From assembly GCF_003315485.1 (NCBI RefSeq), contig NZ_QNSE01000021.1:1-50279 (forward strand): a DNA stretch of 50,279 nt. The letters run 5' to 3'. The translations under genes and the position numbers were made by a program. Origin of the DNA: Marinomonas rhizomae. GTDB lineage: Bacteria > Pseudomonadota > Gammaproteobacteria > Pseudomonadales > Marinomonadaceae. The notes under the pieces are model-generated. The model had not been told where the DNA came from and searched no databases. It saw nothing but the letters and a program-made list of their open reading frames with translations. Positions 41,809-49,803 of this stretch are shown in pieces (the stretch's first letter is position 1; every line of letters starts with the position of its first letter).

Positions 41809-43215
41809 TTAAGCCGACGTAGCAAGGTCTGCTTCAGCAGCGGCCAACATATCGAACTCTTCTTCTGGCGTTTTCGCCACAAGGCGGTTCTTGCTGTACA
41901 CGAAGTAGTAAGCGGCACCGATGGCAAACAATACGAGCGTGTAGAAAAACGCGCGTGGATCGTAAGCGTACACACCTGTCAGTGCTAATAAAGACAAAAC
42001 AAAAGCAATGGACGACGTCACGATTCCACCAGGTGTTTTATATGGGCGTTCCATGTTTGGTTGCTTGATGCGCAATAAGATATGGCTGAGTGCCATCAAG
42101 GCATAAGACACAGTCGCGCCAACAACCGCCATGGCTAACATTAGATCACCTTCGCCAGTCAAAGATGCCAGAAAGCCTAAAACGCCTGGTACGATCAAAG
42201 CACGAGAAGGTACTTTGCGTTTGTCTGTAACAGACAAGTTTTGAGGAAGGTAGCCAGCGCGAGACAAGGCGAAAACCAAACGACTGTAACCATAGATGAT
42301 CGAGAAGAAAGACGCGATTAATCCAGCAAGCCCCAAGACGTTGACAGCTGTGCCTAAGGATTCATGTCCAGCAAAGTTTAAAGCGTCCACCAATGGCACT
42401 GCGCTTTTACCCATGGCATCTGCACCTGCGGCACCCGCTAATAAAAACACTACTAAAAGAGCAGTGAAAAGTAAGAAAATCATCGCGCCGATAATGCCTT
42501 TAGGAACATCTTTCGCTGGGTCTTTGGCTTCTTCCGCTGCAAGAGGCACACCTTCAACGGCTAAGAATAGCCACATACCAAATGGTAATGCCGCCCAAAC
42601 ACCATACCAGCCCATAGGCATAAATTCAGACGCTCCAGCCGCATCGGTGACGGCAACATCAAATAAGCGGCTTGTGTCGAAATCACCAATCAGTGCAACC
42701 GCTGTTGCTAGAATGGCGATAACGGCTAAGCCACTGATGACCATCATCACCTTTAGCGCTTCGCCCGCACCCGCCAAGTGGATGCCAATAAAGACAATAT
42801 AAAAAGCAGCGTAAACCCAAGGTCCATTAAACCCTAATAGAGCTTCTACTGCAGAACCGATGAAAATAACAATGGCTGCAGGCGCTAATGCGTATTCAAT
42901 TAATACCGCCAAGCCCGTTAAATAACCGCCCGTCGGTCCCATTGCTTGGCGAGCAAAACTGTAACCGCCACCCGCAGCAGGAATCGCTGCCGACATTTCC
43001 GCTAGGGATAGAACCAGCGTGAAATACATCACCGCCATCAAACCTGCGGCAATGGCAAAACCGCCCCAGCCAGCTTCAGCAATACCAAAGTTCCAGCCAG
43101 CGAAGTCACCTGAAATGACATAAGATACGCCCAAACCTGCTAGCAAGATCCAGCCTGCGGAGCCTCTTTTTAACTGGCGTTTCGCCAGATAATCTTTATT
43201 GATTTGATCAGACAT
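41809..43215 (-). CDS. eat: Ethanolamine permease (APC family)
   Basis: This 468-residue, twelve-helix amino acid/polyamine/organocation transporter has GWILLAGLGVSYVISGDFAGWNFG near the start, typical of ethanolamine permeases, then GGGYSFARQAMGPTGGYLTG and AAEEAKDPAKDVPKG. It imports ethanolamine for the lyase encoded upstream on the same strand, 125 bp away. Two GTGCATTTTT direct repeats in that gap may be AraC-type sites. Confidence 0.88.
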   Translation of the reverse strand: MSDQINKDYLAKRQLKRGSAGWILLAGLGVSYVISGDFAGWNFGIAEAGWGGFAIAAGLMAVMYFTLVLSLAEMSAAIPAAGGGYSFARQAMGPTGGYLTGLAVLIEYALAPAAIVIFIGSAVEALLGFNGPWVYAAFYIVFIGIHLAGAGEALKVMMVISGLAVIAILATAVALIGDFDTSRLFDVAVTDAAGASEFMPMGWYGVWAALPFGMWLFLAVEGVPLAAEEAKDPAKDVPKGIIGAMIFLLFTALLVVFLLAGAAGADAMGKSAVPLVDALNFAGHESLGTAVNVLGLAGLIASFFSIIYGYSRLVFALSRAGYLPQNLSVTDKRKVPSRALIVPGVLGFLASLTGEGDLMLAMAVVGATVSYALMALSHILLRIKQPNMERPYKTPGGIVTSSIAFVLSLLALTGVYAYDPRAFFYTLVLFAIGAAYYFVYSKNRLVAKTPEEEFDMLAAAEADLATSA

Positions 43216-43296
43216 TGTATGTTCCTTTTGTTCCAGTTGTTCTCTATAAGTTGAGTTTTAAACCGTCATTTTTTGCCCAATGGGCTTATAGTTTTG

Positions 43297-43328
43297 GTGC
43301 ATTTTTTTTGTACGTTTAGTGCATTTTT
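43297..43328. promoter_or_regulatory. Two GTGCATTTTT direct repeats before the permease gene
   Basis: Copies begin at 43297 and 43319, exactly 22 bp apart, placing them on one face of the helix as AraC-family half-sites usually are. The AraC regulator at 45904 is the obvious candidate. The role is inferred. Confidence 0.4.
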
Positions 43329-43340
43329 ATTTTATTCTCC

Positions 43341-44249
43341 TCAGGATATGAGGAAGTTCTTCGACTCCGTTGATGTATCTATGATTAGGTCATCGTCTGA
43401 TCGGTCTTTTAGTTTGACGCCAGACAACTTCAAGGTGCGTGCTTCTTTCAGCAAATAAAAAGCTTTGCGCGCGGCTTCTTGGTACACCAAGCCCGCTGGA
43501 CGGACGTTGGATATGCAGTTTCGATAGGCATCGGTGAGACCGACTTTGCCGTTCCAAGTGAGATACAAACCTAAGCTATCGGGCGAACTCAACCCAGGAC
43601 GTTCACCGATCAACACCAAGACGCATTTTGCGTTTAGGCGTTCACAAACTTCGTCGCCAATTGCCACGCGGCCTTGTTTTACAAAGCTGATAGGCGCTAG
43701 GTTCCAATCGTCTAAGTGGCTAAAAAGTGCCTGCAGAAAAGGCTGCGTATTTTGCTCTATTGCGAGAGATGACAGACCATCGACCACCACAATGGCGAGA
43801 TCGTAGTCTTGCGAGGTGGACGCTCGATGTTCGTCTAGTATGTTGGCCGATTCTTCATCCAACCTGCGGCCATAATCTGGGCGCTGTAAATAGGTAGCAC
43901 GGTCCGTCGCGCGACTGTGCAGCATTAGGGGGGCACAGTTTGTCATCCAATCTTTCGCCCAATTTTGCTCCATGAGTGTTTTCGACAAGGTATCGCTATC
44001 GAGTTGTGTATGAACGGCATCGATGGCTTGAGCATGGGCAAGCTGAAAGGCTAATAAATGTTTGGTTGGAACGCTGATCCCAGAACGACCCAAGCCAACG
44101 CGAGCATCCGTAAAAGCATTGAGTTTGTTCCAAGCGTTCTCGGTGACTGGCTCTTCTTTGCTGGTGGTTTTAGAGCCTTGTTCCGTCGCAGCTGGTGCAT
44201 GTGGATGTGTCGGGAAAGACTTATCGGATGGGTAGTCGTCTTGGCTCAT
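43341..44249 (-). CDS. eutC: Ethanolamine ammonia-lyase small subunit
   Basis: EutC is the light subunit of the coenzyme B12-dependent lyase that turns ethanolamine into acetaldehyde and ammonia. ARVGLGRSGISVPTKHLLAFQLAHAQ is the family block, with HSRATDRATYLQRPDYGR, VVVDGLSSLAI and LIGERPGLSSPDSLGLYLTW following. It has 302 residues; the first ~35, polar and proline-rich, precede the conserved part. It overlaps eutB by 4 bp. Confidence 0.93.
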   Translation of the reverse strand: MSQDDYPSDKSFPTHPHAPAATEQGSKTTSKEEPVTENAWNKLNAFTDARVGLGRSGISVPTKHLLAFQLAHAQAIDAVHTQLDSDTLSKTLMEQNWAKDWMTNCAPLMLHSRATDRATYLQRPDYGRRLDEESANILDEHRASTSQDYDLAIVVVDGLSSLAIEQNTQPFLQALFSHLDDWNLAPISFVKQGRVAIGDEVCERLNAKCVLVLIGERPGLSSPDSLGLYLTWNGKVGLTDAYRNCISNVRPAGLVYQEAARKAFYLLKEARTLKLSGVKLKDRSDDDLIIDTSTESKNFLIS

Positions 44250-45682
44250 GAGCGACCTCCAATCATGCGATTAAGTGACTGATGGAACGCATCCGGCAGC
44301 TGGTGGTTGAGAGTGAATTGCTCGTTGTTTTTGAAAATCTCCATCTTAGTTAACCAGAGGTCAAACTCCGGCGCGGGCTTTAAACCCAATGCTCGACGAG
44401 CATACAAGGCATCATGAAAAGAGGTCGTCTGATAGTTCAGCATGATGTCGTCGGAACCGGGAATTCCCATAACAAAGGTGCAGCCAGCGACACCTAAAAG
44501 TGTCAATAAATTATCCATATCATTTTGGTCAGCTTCGGCGTGATTGGTGTAACACACATCGCATCCCATGGGTAAACCAAGCAATTTTCCGCAGAAGTGA
44601 TCTTCCAAACCCGCGCGAGTGATTTCTTTGCCATCGTATAAGTATTCTGGGCCGATAAAACCGACCACAGTGTTAACCAGTAATGGATTGAATTTACGTG
44701 CTACCGCATAGGCACGGGCCTCGCAAGTTTGTTGGTCCAAACCGTGATTGGCATTCGCTGACAAAGCGCTGCCTTGGCCCGTTTCAAAGTACATGACGTT
44801 ATTGCCAACCGTGCCACGATTCAATGACAAGGCCGCGTCTTGCGCTTCGGCCAGATTCGCTAGGTTAAAACCAAAACTGTCGTTGGTGGCTTGGGTGCCG
44901 CCAATCGATTGGAACACCAAATCCACTGGCGCGCCTTGATCGATGCATTCAATGGTATTGGTCACGTGAGTTAAAACGCAGGACTGAGTCGGTATTTCAT
45001 AATGCTGAATGACTTCGTCCATCATCTTGATCAAGCGCGTGGCTTGCTGCACGTTGTCGGTGGCAGGGTTGATGCCGATCACCGCATCACCATTGGCATA
45101 AAGCAAACCGTCTAACATACTGGCGGCGATGCCAGTTAAATCGTCCGTTGGGTGATTGGGTTGTAAACGTGTCGACAAATGCCCCGGCAAACCAATGGTG
45201 TTGCGAAAGGCGGTTTTTACATGGCATTTTTTCGCGACCAGAATCAAATCCTGATTGCGCATTATCTTACTCACCGCGGCGGCCATTTCTGGTGTTACGC
45301 CCGGACGAATCTGAATAAGCACGTCGCTGGTGGCCAAATCACTTAACAACCAATCACGAAAGCCACCTACGGTAAGGTGTGAAATCAAAGAAAAAGCAGA
45401 CTTGTCATGATCGTCTAATATTAATCGGGTAATTTCGTCTTCTTCGTAGGGAACGAGGGCTTGCTCAAGAAAAAGACTTAATGGCACATCGGCCAATGTC
45501 ATTTGTGCGATGGCGCGTTCTTCAGCGCTTTCTGCTGCAACACCCGCTAAGCGATCTCCGGAACGGGCAGGTGTTGCTTTGGCCATTAGATCTGCAAGAT
45601 CGACAAAGCCGAAGGTGCGTTCTCCTACCGTATTCTTGAATTGAAAGTTCCTAAATTGAAAAGTCGAATTTGGCTTGCTCAT
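44246..45682 (-). CDS. eutB: Ethanolamine ammonia-lyase large subunit
   Basis: This catalytic TIM-barrel subunit binds adenosylcobalamin and ethanolamine. It carries LMAKATPARSGDRLAGVAA near the start, then the barrel strands NDSFGFNLANLAEA, YFETGQGSALSANANHG, VGFIGPEYLYDGKEI and MGCDVCYTNHAEADQND. It has 478 residues from the ATG of MSKPNS; an upstream start at 45769 lacks conservation. With eutC and the permease it makes a short pathway; no shell proteins, EutA reactivase or EutE are in the window. Confidence 0.93.
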   Translation of the reverse strand: MSKPNSTFQFRNFQFKNTVGERTFGFVDLADLMAKATPARSGDRLAGVAAESAEERAIAQMTLADVPLSLFLEQALVPYEEDEITRLILDDHDKSAFSLISHLTVGGFRDWLLSDLATSDVLIQIRPGVTPEMAAAVSKIMRNQDLILVAKKCHVKTAFRNTIGLPGHLSTRLQPNHPTDDLTGIAASMLDGLLYANGDAVIGINPATDNVQQATRLIKMMDEVIQHYEIPTQSCVLTHVTNTIECIDQGAPVDLVFQSIGGTQATNDSFGFNLANLAEAQDAALSLNRGTVGNNVMYFETGQGSALSANANHGLDQQTCEARAYAVARKFNPLLVNTVVGFIGPEYLYDGKEITRAGLEDHFCGKLLGLPMGCDVCYTNHAEADQNDMDNLLTLLGVAGCTFVMGIPGSDDIMLNYQTTSFHDALYARRALGLKPAPEFDLWLTKMEIFKNNEQFTLNHQLPDAFHQSLNRMIGGRS

Positions 45683-45903
45683 AACCGTTTCTCGCGCTTT
45701 ACTGATATTGAGTTGGCTCACAAAACCAACATAAAAAAGGGCATAAGATTTGCTTACACCTAAAATCATTAACGTTAGTTAACATTACGGAAATGTATAA
45801 ACTGACGTTATCGAATTATGGCAAAACTTATAAACAGTATGTTTTTCAAAATCTTAGGTTTTTAATTCCTCATATTCTGTGAGAAAAACAAATACAGACA
45901 GGT

Positions 45904-46887
45904 ATGGTTATGTTGAATTCAATGATTGATGCACCAAAACAGGGCTCTTTCTCTGATATATCAAAAGCTCGTGTGTCGGAAGCGCACGATGCAGACTTAC
46001 ACGCCAGTAATTTGACTAACTGGCAGCAAGAATACGACCAGACCAGCCGCGGCAGTTTTTATGGTCGTATTGTCGAGCTGCCGTTTGATGGCTTGCAGGT
46101 TTTTTGTGAACATACCAGTCAGGCATTGCAGCAAAAATGTGTCGTTTGGCCAGATTCTGTTTGGCTGGGGATTCCCCTTTCCGATCAAGAAGAAAGCCGC
46201 ATTAACGGTTTAACGATTCATGAAAATAACATTATGTGTCGACCGGGCGATTGTGATTTTCAGCTTTCCACACCGCAAGATTATGATTTATATGGATTGG
46301 TGGTGGATCAGTCCAAACTGATGGAAATGGCATTGATCCATGGTGTCGATCTAAATTGGAAAGAGCTTACCGAATATGGTCGCCTTGGGGTGCCAGACAA
46401 AACATTAGAAGAAGTACGCTTTGTGCTCGCGCGTTTGCTTTCGATGCAAAACAAAACAACACCGCCACGCTTGCAGCAAGATATAGTCATGATGGCGTTG
46501 TTGGAAGTTCTCAAAGTGGAAACCCCACAACCTGCCAAAACACAAAGTTATTTTCACCGTAAAAAAGTCGTCGATTGCGCGCGACAGTTCCTTGATCATC
46601 ACCTTGATGAACCCGTTACCGTGACGCAATTATGCGAAATTGCCAGCGTCAGCCGTCGTACCTTGCAATACAGCTTCGAAAGCATCCTCGGCGTCAGCCC
46701 AATTCAATACTTGCGCATCAGCCGATTAAACGGAGTGCGTCGATCTCTAGTCCAAGCCCAACACGGACAAGCCGTCAGCGACATCGCTGCCCAGTGGGGC
46801 TTCTGGCACCTGAGTCAGTTTGCCAAAGACTACAAACAATTGTTTGGTGAAACGCCCTCAAAAACACTTACAGGCTTGAGTGGCTGA
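45904..46887 (+). CDS. AraC-family regulator of ethanolamine genes (EutR-like)
   Basis: This 327-residue protein has an N-terminal ligand-binding half and a C-terminal AraC DNA-binding domain (about 225-325: VTVTQLCEIASVSRRTLQYSF, then VSDIAAQWGFWHLSQFAKDYKQLFGETPS). It is divergent from eutB with a 221-bp gap. In Pseudomonas and enterics EutR-type activators respond to ethanolamine with B12. In-frame ATGs at 45904, 45910 and 45922 make the start uncertain; the ribosome site is weak. Confidence 0.84.
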   Translation: MVMLNSMIDAPKQGSFSDISKARVSEAHDADLHASNLTNWQQEYDQTSRGSFYGRIVELPFDGLQVFCEHTSQALQQKCVVWPDSVWLGIPLSDQEESRINGLTIHENNIMCRPGDCDFQLSTPQDYDLYGLVVDQSKLMEMALIHGVDLNWKELTEYGRLGVPDKTLEEVRFVLARLLSMQNKTTPPRLQQDIVMMALLEVLKVETPQPAKTQSYFHRKKVVDCARQFLDHHLDEPVTVTQLCEIASVSRRTLQYSFESILGVSPIQYLRISRLNGVRRSLVQAQHGQAVSDIAAQWGFWHLSQFAKDYKQLFGETPSKTLTGLSG

Positions 46888-46920
46888 GTGAAAAGCGACA
46901 GCGCCTTCCATCCCATCATG

Positions 46921-47883
46921 TTATAAAATTTGATCAAGAGGGCTATTTGTTCCCGCAAAATGCTGGCCAATAACATGGGTGTAAATTTGTGTTGTTGACA
47001 CATCGTTATGCCCAAGCAATTCTTGAACGGTTCTTATGTCTCGCCCTGCCATGAGTAAATGAGTCGCAAAAGAATGTCGGAAAGTATGACAATTAACTCT
47101 TTTTTCATTGATCGATGCCTTGTCGACTGCTTTTTTCAAGGCCTTACGAGGCACAGAATCATGCAAGTGGTGCCTGCATAGTTCACCAGTCACAGGATGT
47201 GGACTTATTGATGTAGAGGGAAATAAAAACATCCAACTCAATTGACGAAATGCATTTGGGTACTTTTTAGACAGCGCAAATGGCAAGGATGGCCCATACC
47301 CCTTGGCGTTGTCATCTTGTTGAATTTGTTGTGCATAGGCTTTTTGCTTGTTTAACGCCTCGGCTAACTTACGGCTAAGAATAGTGGTTCTGTCTTTGTT
47401 TCCCTTACTGCACCTTACCGCCAAACTGCCCTGATCCAAATTAATATCTTGAATGCGAATACGCAAACATTCGCTAATTCTAAGGCCCGAACCATACAGC
47501 AACGAAAATATTAAGTGGTCTCGTTCATTCATAAAGCCTAGTATGTTTTGAATCTCATTGGCCGCTAAAACAATGGGCAGGCGTCGACCTTGCTTGGCAT
47601 GCTGAAACCCTAAATCTCCCAATGGTTGATCCAGTAATTTGTTATATAAAAAAGCGAGGGCATTCAAGGCAGATTTTTGGGTGTTAATGGCGACATGTTG
47701 CTCAACGGCTAGAAACGATAAAAATGCTCTTACTTCTTCTGCGCCCATGTTTTGAGGGTGTTGTAGCTTATGGAATCGAATAAAATATTTAATCCAATAC
47801 AGGTAAGATTTCTCTGTCTTTAAGCTATAACCGCGTAGGCGCAGCTCTTGGCGAATAAAATTGAGAAAAGGGCTAGAAGACAT
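46921..47883 (-). CDS. intI: Integron integrase (IntI-type tyrosine recombinase)
   Basis: This site-specific recombinase captures and reshuffles gene cassettes. It has 320 residues, typical of chromosomal-integron IntI. Catalytic residues appear as Arg135 (GSGLRISE), His266 and Arg269 (CHTFRHSFATHLL), His292 (LLGHND) and Tyr301 (TQIYTHV). The region ALSKKYPNAFRQLSWMFLFP (203-222) is the extra IntI-specific patch that separates integron integrases from phage relatives. A longer frame upstream has no family match; AAGGAGTG precedes the ATG at 47883. A LexA box lies 31 bp upstream. The cassettes lie on the other side, as is normal. It appears intact. Confidence 0.95.
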   Translation of the reverse strand: MSSSPFLNFIRQELRLRGYSLKTEKSYLYWIKYFIRFHKLQHPQNMGAEEVRAFLSFLAVEQHVAINTQKSALNALAFLYNKLLDQPLGDLGFQHAKQGRRLPIVLAANEIQNILGFMNERDHLIFSLLYGSGLRISECLRIRIQDINLDQGSLAVRCSKGNKDRTTILSRKLAEALNKQKAYAQQIQQDDNAKGYGPSLPFALSKKYPNAFRQLSWMFLFPSTSISPHPVTGELCRHHLHDSVPRKALKKAVDKASINEKRVNCHTFRHSFATHLLMAGRDIRTVQELLGHNDVSTTQIYTHVIGQHFAGTNSPLDQIL

Positions 47884-48230
47884 CACACACTCCTTGTGGA
47901 TAATTGATGAGAGCTGTACAAATATACAGTTTATTTTTATGGCTGCCAACTTATGGCTCGGTTTGCCAGTTTTGAATAGTCCTATTTTGCGTATTTGTAC
48001 TAGTAGTAAGCCAGAAAGTCTTTTAGTATCAATCAACAAGATAAAACAAAGCCCATATAACGTGCTGTGGATAAATGTGTAAACTCGCACGCTCGGGTTT
48101 CCAATTAACCAGTCTGTGGAAAAGGTTAAAAAGTGCCATAGAATCAGTTTTTTATAGGGATTTATATGGAAATTAAAAACAGTGTAGATGCGCAAGCGCA
48201 CTATTAAAATGTTAACTTTTGGTATCAGAT
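47884..48230. promoter_or_regulatory. Integron platform: intI promoter region and attI
   Basis: This gap of about 347 bp between intI and the first cassette gene contains the LexA box, the presumed integrase and cassette promoters, and attI. The insertion point is probably the GTTAAC at 48211-48216, since the first cassette reads from there. I cannot place the cassette promoter firmly. No other gene is supported. Confidence 0.65.
47914..47929. promoter_or_regulatory. LexA (SOS) box of the integrase gene
   Basis: CTGTACAAATATACAG is a perfect CTGT-N8-ACAG LexA site, 31 bp upstream of the integrase ATG. SOS control of IntI through such a box is known for Vibrio and class 1 integrons, so cassette rearrangement here should rise after DNA damage. 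Confidence 0.82.
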
Positions 48231-48722
48231 ATGGAAATTATTCAAACAATATTGGAATGGCCAATAATCATTCAAGGAGCTCTTGGCTCAGCTTTATTTT
48301 GGGCGCTGTTAACAGGAGGTCAGAAACTCTTGGTGTTTGCATCTCAAAAGCTTTCTAAAGATAAAGAAGTCGCAAATTATTTTGCTAAAGCGTTCAAAGC
48401 TACAAAAATTAGAGATGAACAAGTTTTAAAAACTCATGCTTTTCGCATAGCTGCATATGGCGCGCTGCATTACTTGATTAAAGCAATACTCGTTTGCGTA
48501 TTGTCTATTTTAATGGGGCAATTCGTACCGCTATTTCAAGAAATAGGTTTAGTATTTGGTTGTTACTTCTTATTTAGGGCTCTATCGTATGTCCCTCATT
48601 TCGATAGCCTACCGTCAGACGAGAAAATAAGAGAAGAGCTTGAACTTGATAAAGAAAGTTAACAAGGCGCTGCTACGGAAAATTTACTCGCTAGCGCTTG
48701 TAAATTTCCGCAGAGCGCGGCG
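48212..48722 (+). mobile_element. Gene cassette 1
   Basis: The 511-bp cassette runs from TTAAC after the G of attI to the G of GCGTTATG in its attC. It holds one forward membrane-protein gene. Confidence 0.75.
48231..48662 (+). CDS. Cassette-encoded small membrane protein of unknown function
   Basis: From the ATG at 48231 the protein has 143 residues; a TTG at 48219 would add four. Two or three hydrophobic segments are visible (ILEWPIIIQGALGSALFWALL, LIKAILVCVLSILMGQFVPLF, IGLVFGCYFLF), with a basic stretch between and an acidic tail. I recognise no family. It is the first cassette gene, nearest to the integron promoter, so it should be the best expressed. The stop overlaps the beginning of attC. 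Confidence 0.65.
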   Translation: MEIIQTILEWPIIIQGALGSALFWALLTGGQKLLVFASQKLSKDKEVANYFAKAFKATKIRDEQVLKTHAFRIAAYGALHYLIKAILVCVLSILMGQFVPLFQEIGLVFGCYFLFRALSYVPHFDSLPSDEKIREELELDKES

Positions 48723-48728
48723 TTATGT
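48658..48728 (+). other. attC site of cassette 1
   Basis: The site, about 70 bp, starts TTAACAAGGCGCTGCTACGG and ends CCGCAGAGCGCGGCGTTATG. These ends are complementary with the usual small mismatches, as required for the folded bottom-strand hairpin recognised by IntI. GTTATG holds the recombination point. Confidence 0.85.
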
Positions 48729-49322
48729 AACTACAAGAGTATTGTGATGGAATTAAGGCTCGTTTCAGAAAAAACTATTAACGGTATATCGACTAGAACA
48801 AATAATGCGGCAGAAATGAGTCCAAATGGAAAAATACCCGCATTGTGGCAATCTTTCGATGAAAGTATTCCTGTTGACTATAAAAATGGTGAACGTGTTT
48901 ACGGCGCTTACTACAACTACGAATCAGACCATAACGGGATGTTCACCGTTCTCGCTGGTTTTGATGGTCAGTCATACCCATCAAATGTAGATATTGAGCA
49001 AATAACTATTCCTAAAGGTAAGTACCTAGTGTTCACATATAAAGGGGAAATGCCTCAAATCGCCATAGATGCATGGACAGAGGTATGGGAATACTTCTCT
49101 AATGAAAGCTGTGAGCATCAAAGGTTATTTTCAACAGACTTTGAATATTACCCAAACGGCAATGAAATAGAAGTCCATATCGCGGTGCAATAGTTACATA
49201 ACAATCGCATCAAGTCGGTCGCTTCGCTCACTAGGACAACAAAACTACGCGGCGTTTTAGTTTTGTGCTGCGCCCAAGTTTAACCAAACCGCCGCTACAT
49301 TTTGTTGGCCCTTATGCGGGCG
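48723..49322 (+). mobile_element. Gene cassette 2
   Basis: This cassette of about 600 bp begins TTATGTAAC and ends at the G of GGGCGTTATACC. It encodes an effector-binding-domain protein and carries the longest attC of the set. Confidence 0.75.
48747..49193 (+). CDS. Integron-associated effector-binding protein (GyrI-like, Cass2-type)
   Basis: This 148-residue protein has the SOUL/GyrI-like effector-binding fold alone, without a DNA-binding domain. VYGAYYNYESDHNGMFTVLAGF, TIPKGKYLVFTYKGEMPQ and AWTEVWEYF are typical of this fold. The family includes Cass2, a cationic-drug-binding protein from integron cassettes. A GTG one codon earlier is possible. Binding of small cationic molecules is family knowledge, not shown here. 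Confidence 0.78.
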   Translation: MELRLVSEKTINGISTRTNNAAEMSPNGKIPALWQSFDESIPVDYKNGERVYGAYYNYESDHNGMFTVLAGFDGQSYPSNVDIEQITIPKGKYLVFTYKGEMPQIAIDAWTEVWEYFSNESCEHQRLFSTDFEYYPNGNEIEVHIAVQ

Positions 49323-49328
49323 TTATAC
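49196..49328 (+). other. attC site of cassette 2, long type
   Basis: The site spans about 130 bp between TAACAATCGCATCAAG and CTTATGCGGGCGTTATA. The outer arms are complementary, and the long middle has further inverted segments such as CAAAACTACGCGGCG/TTTTGTGCTGCG. It is nearly twice the size of its neighbours and of VCR-like length. Confidence 0.8.
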
Positions 49329-49798
49329 CTAAAGATAAGGAGTTCAAATTGAATAAAGTTGTATATGTACCTGCACATTTCCAAGCGATAGGTAAAGAAG
49401 TCACAAAGAAAGTTGCCACAGGTGAAAAGAAGGCTGGATTTTTTGGTGGAGAAAAGGATGTCACCAAAAAAATAAAGGAATGGGAGCAGACAGGATTCTC
49501 TGATCGATGGGTTGATGGCGAGCGTTTATCTAATGATATAGCTGGTGCCGTAGATGAATTGAATAAAAATGGTTATGAAGTTGTAACAGTAACATCAGTT
49601 ACATCTGGAAATTATGATTACAGTTATAAATCAACGGGCAGCGGCCATAATGGCGACTCAGGTTATGGTTACGGTTACGGGTATAGCTACACCGAGGGAG
49701 TAACTATAATTGCTAAAAAATCGGTATAACAAAGCAATTAAAATCCGCCCACAAAAGACGTGGGCTGGACTCGCTACCGCTCGCCTTTTATTGCGGCG
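49323..49798 (+). mobile_element. Gene cassette 3 (first copy of duplicated cassette)
   Basis: The 476-bp cassette begins TTATACC and ends at the G before the next TTATACC. Cassette 4 repeats it in full. Confidence 0.85.
49349..49729 (+). CDS. Cassette-encoded Gly/Tyr-rich-tail protein, copy 1
   Basis: This 126-residue protein starts at TTG after AAGGAG; a longer upstream frame is attC sequence. A mixed N-terminal domain (VVYVPAHFQAIGKEV, then a lysine-rich VATGEKKAGFFGGEKDVTKK) leads to LSNDIAGAVDELNKNGYEVVTVTSVTSG. The tail is GHNGDSGYGYGYGYSYTEG followed by a final strand. There is no signal peptide or membrane helix. I recognise no family. The GYGYGY run suggests a flexible, aromatic low-complexity segment. 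It is identical to copy 2 apart from one Ile/Val change. Confidence 0.7.
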   Translation: MNKVVYVPAHFQAIGKEVTKKVATGEKKAGFFGGEKDVTKKIKEWEQTGFSDRWVDGERLSNDIAGAVDELNKNGYEVVTVTSVTSGNYDYSYKSTGSGHNGDSGYGYGYGYSYTEGVTIIAKKSV

Positions 49799-49803
49799 TT
49801 ATA
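49727..49803 (+). other. attC site of cassette 3
   Basis: The site, about 77 bp, runs from TAACAAAGCAATTAAAA to CCTTTTATTGCGGCGTTATA, with complementary ends and an inner GCCCAC/GTGGGC stem. It appears identical to the attC of cassette 4. Confidence 0.85.

Noticed and set aside
42296..42802. 168-residue reading frame opposite the ethanolamine permease
   Set aside because: It is antisense to conserved membrane-protein coding sequence; lysine/alanine/proline-rich shadow with no recognisable domain.
45683..45903. Cobalamin riboswitch upstream of the ethanolamine lyase genes
   Set aside because: I could not find the conserved B12-box core on either strand; the gap is mainly A/T-rich promoter sequence.
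41809..46887. Ethanolamine microcompartment operon
   Set aside because: Only eutB, eutC, a permease and an AraC regulator are present; no shell proteins or associated dehydrogenase genes.
47884..48201. 106-residue N-terminal extension of the integrase
   Set aside because: It crosses the LexA box and attI side, is not IntI-like, and a good ribosome site precedes the ATG at 47883.
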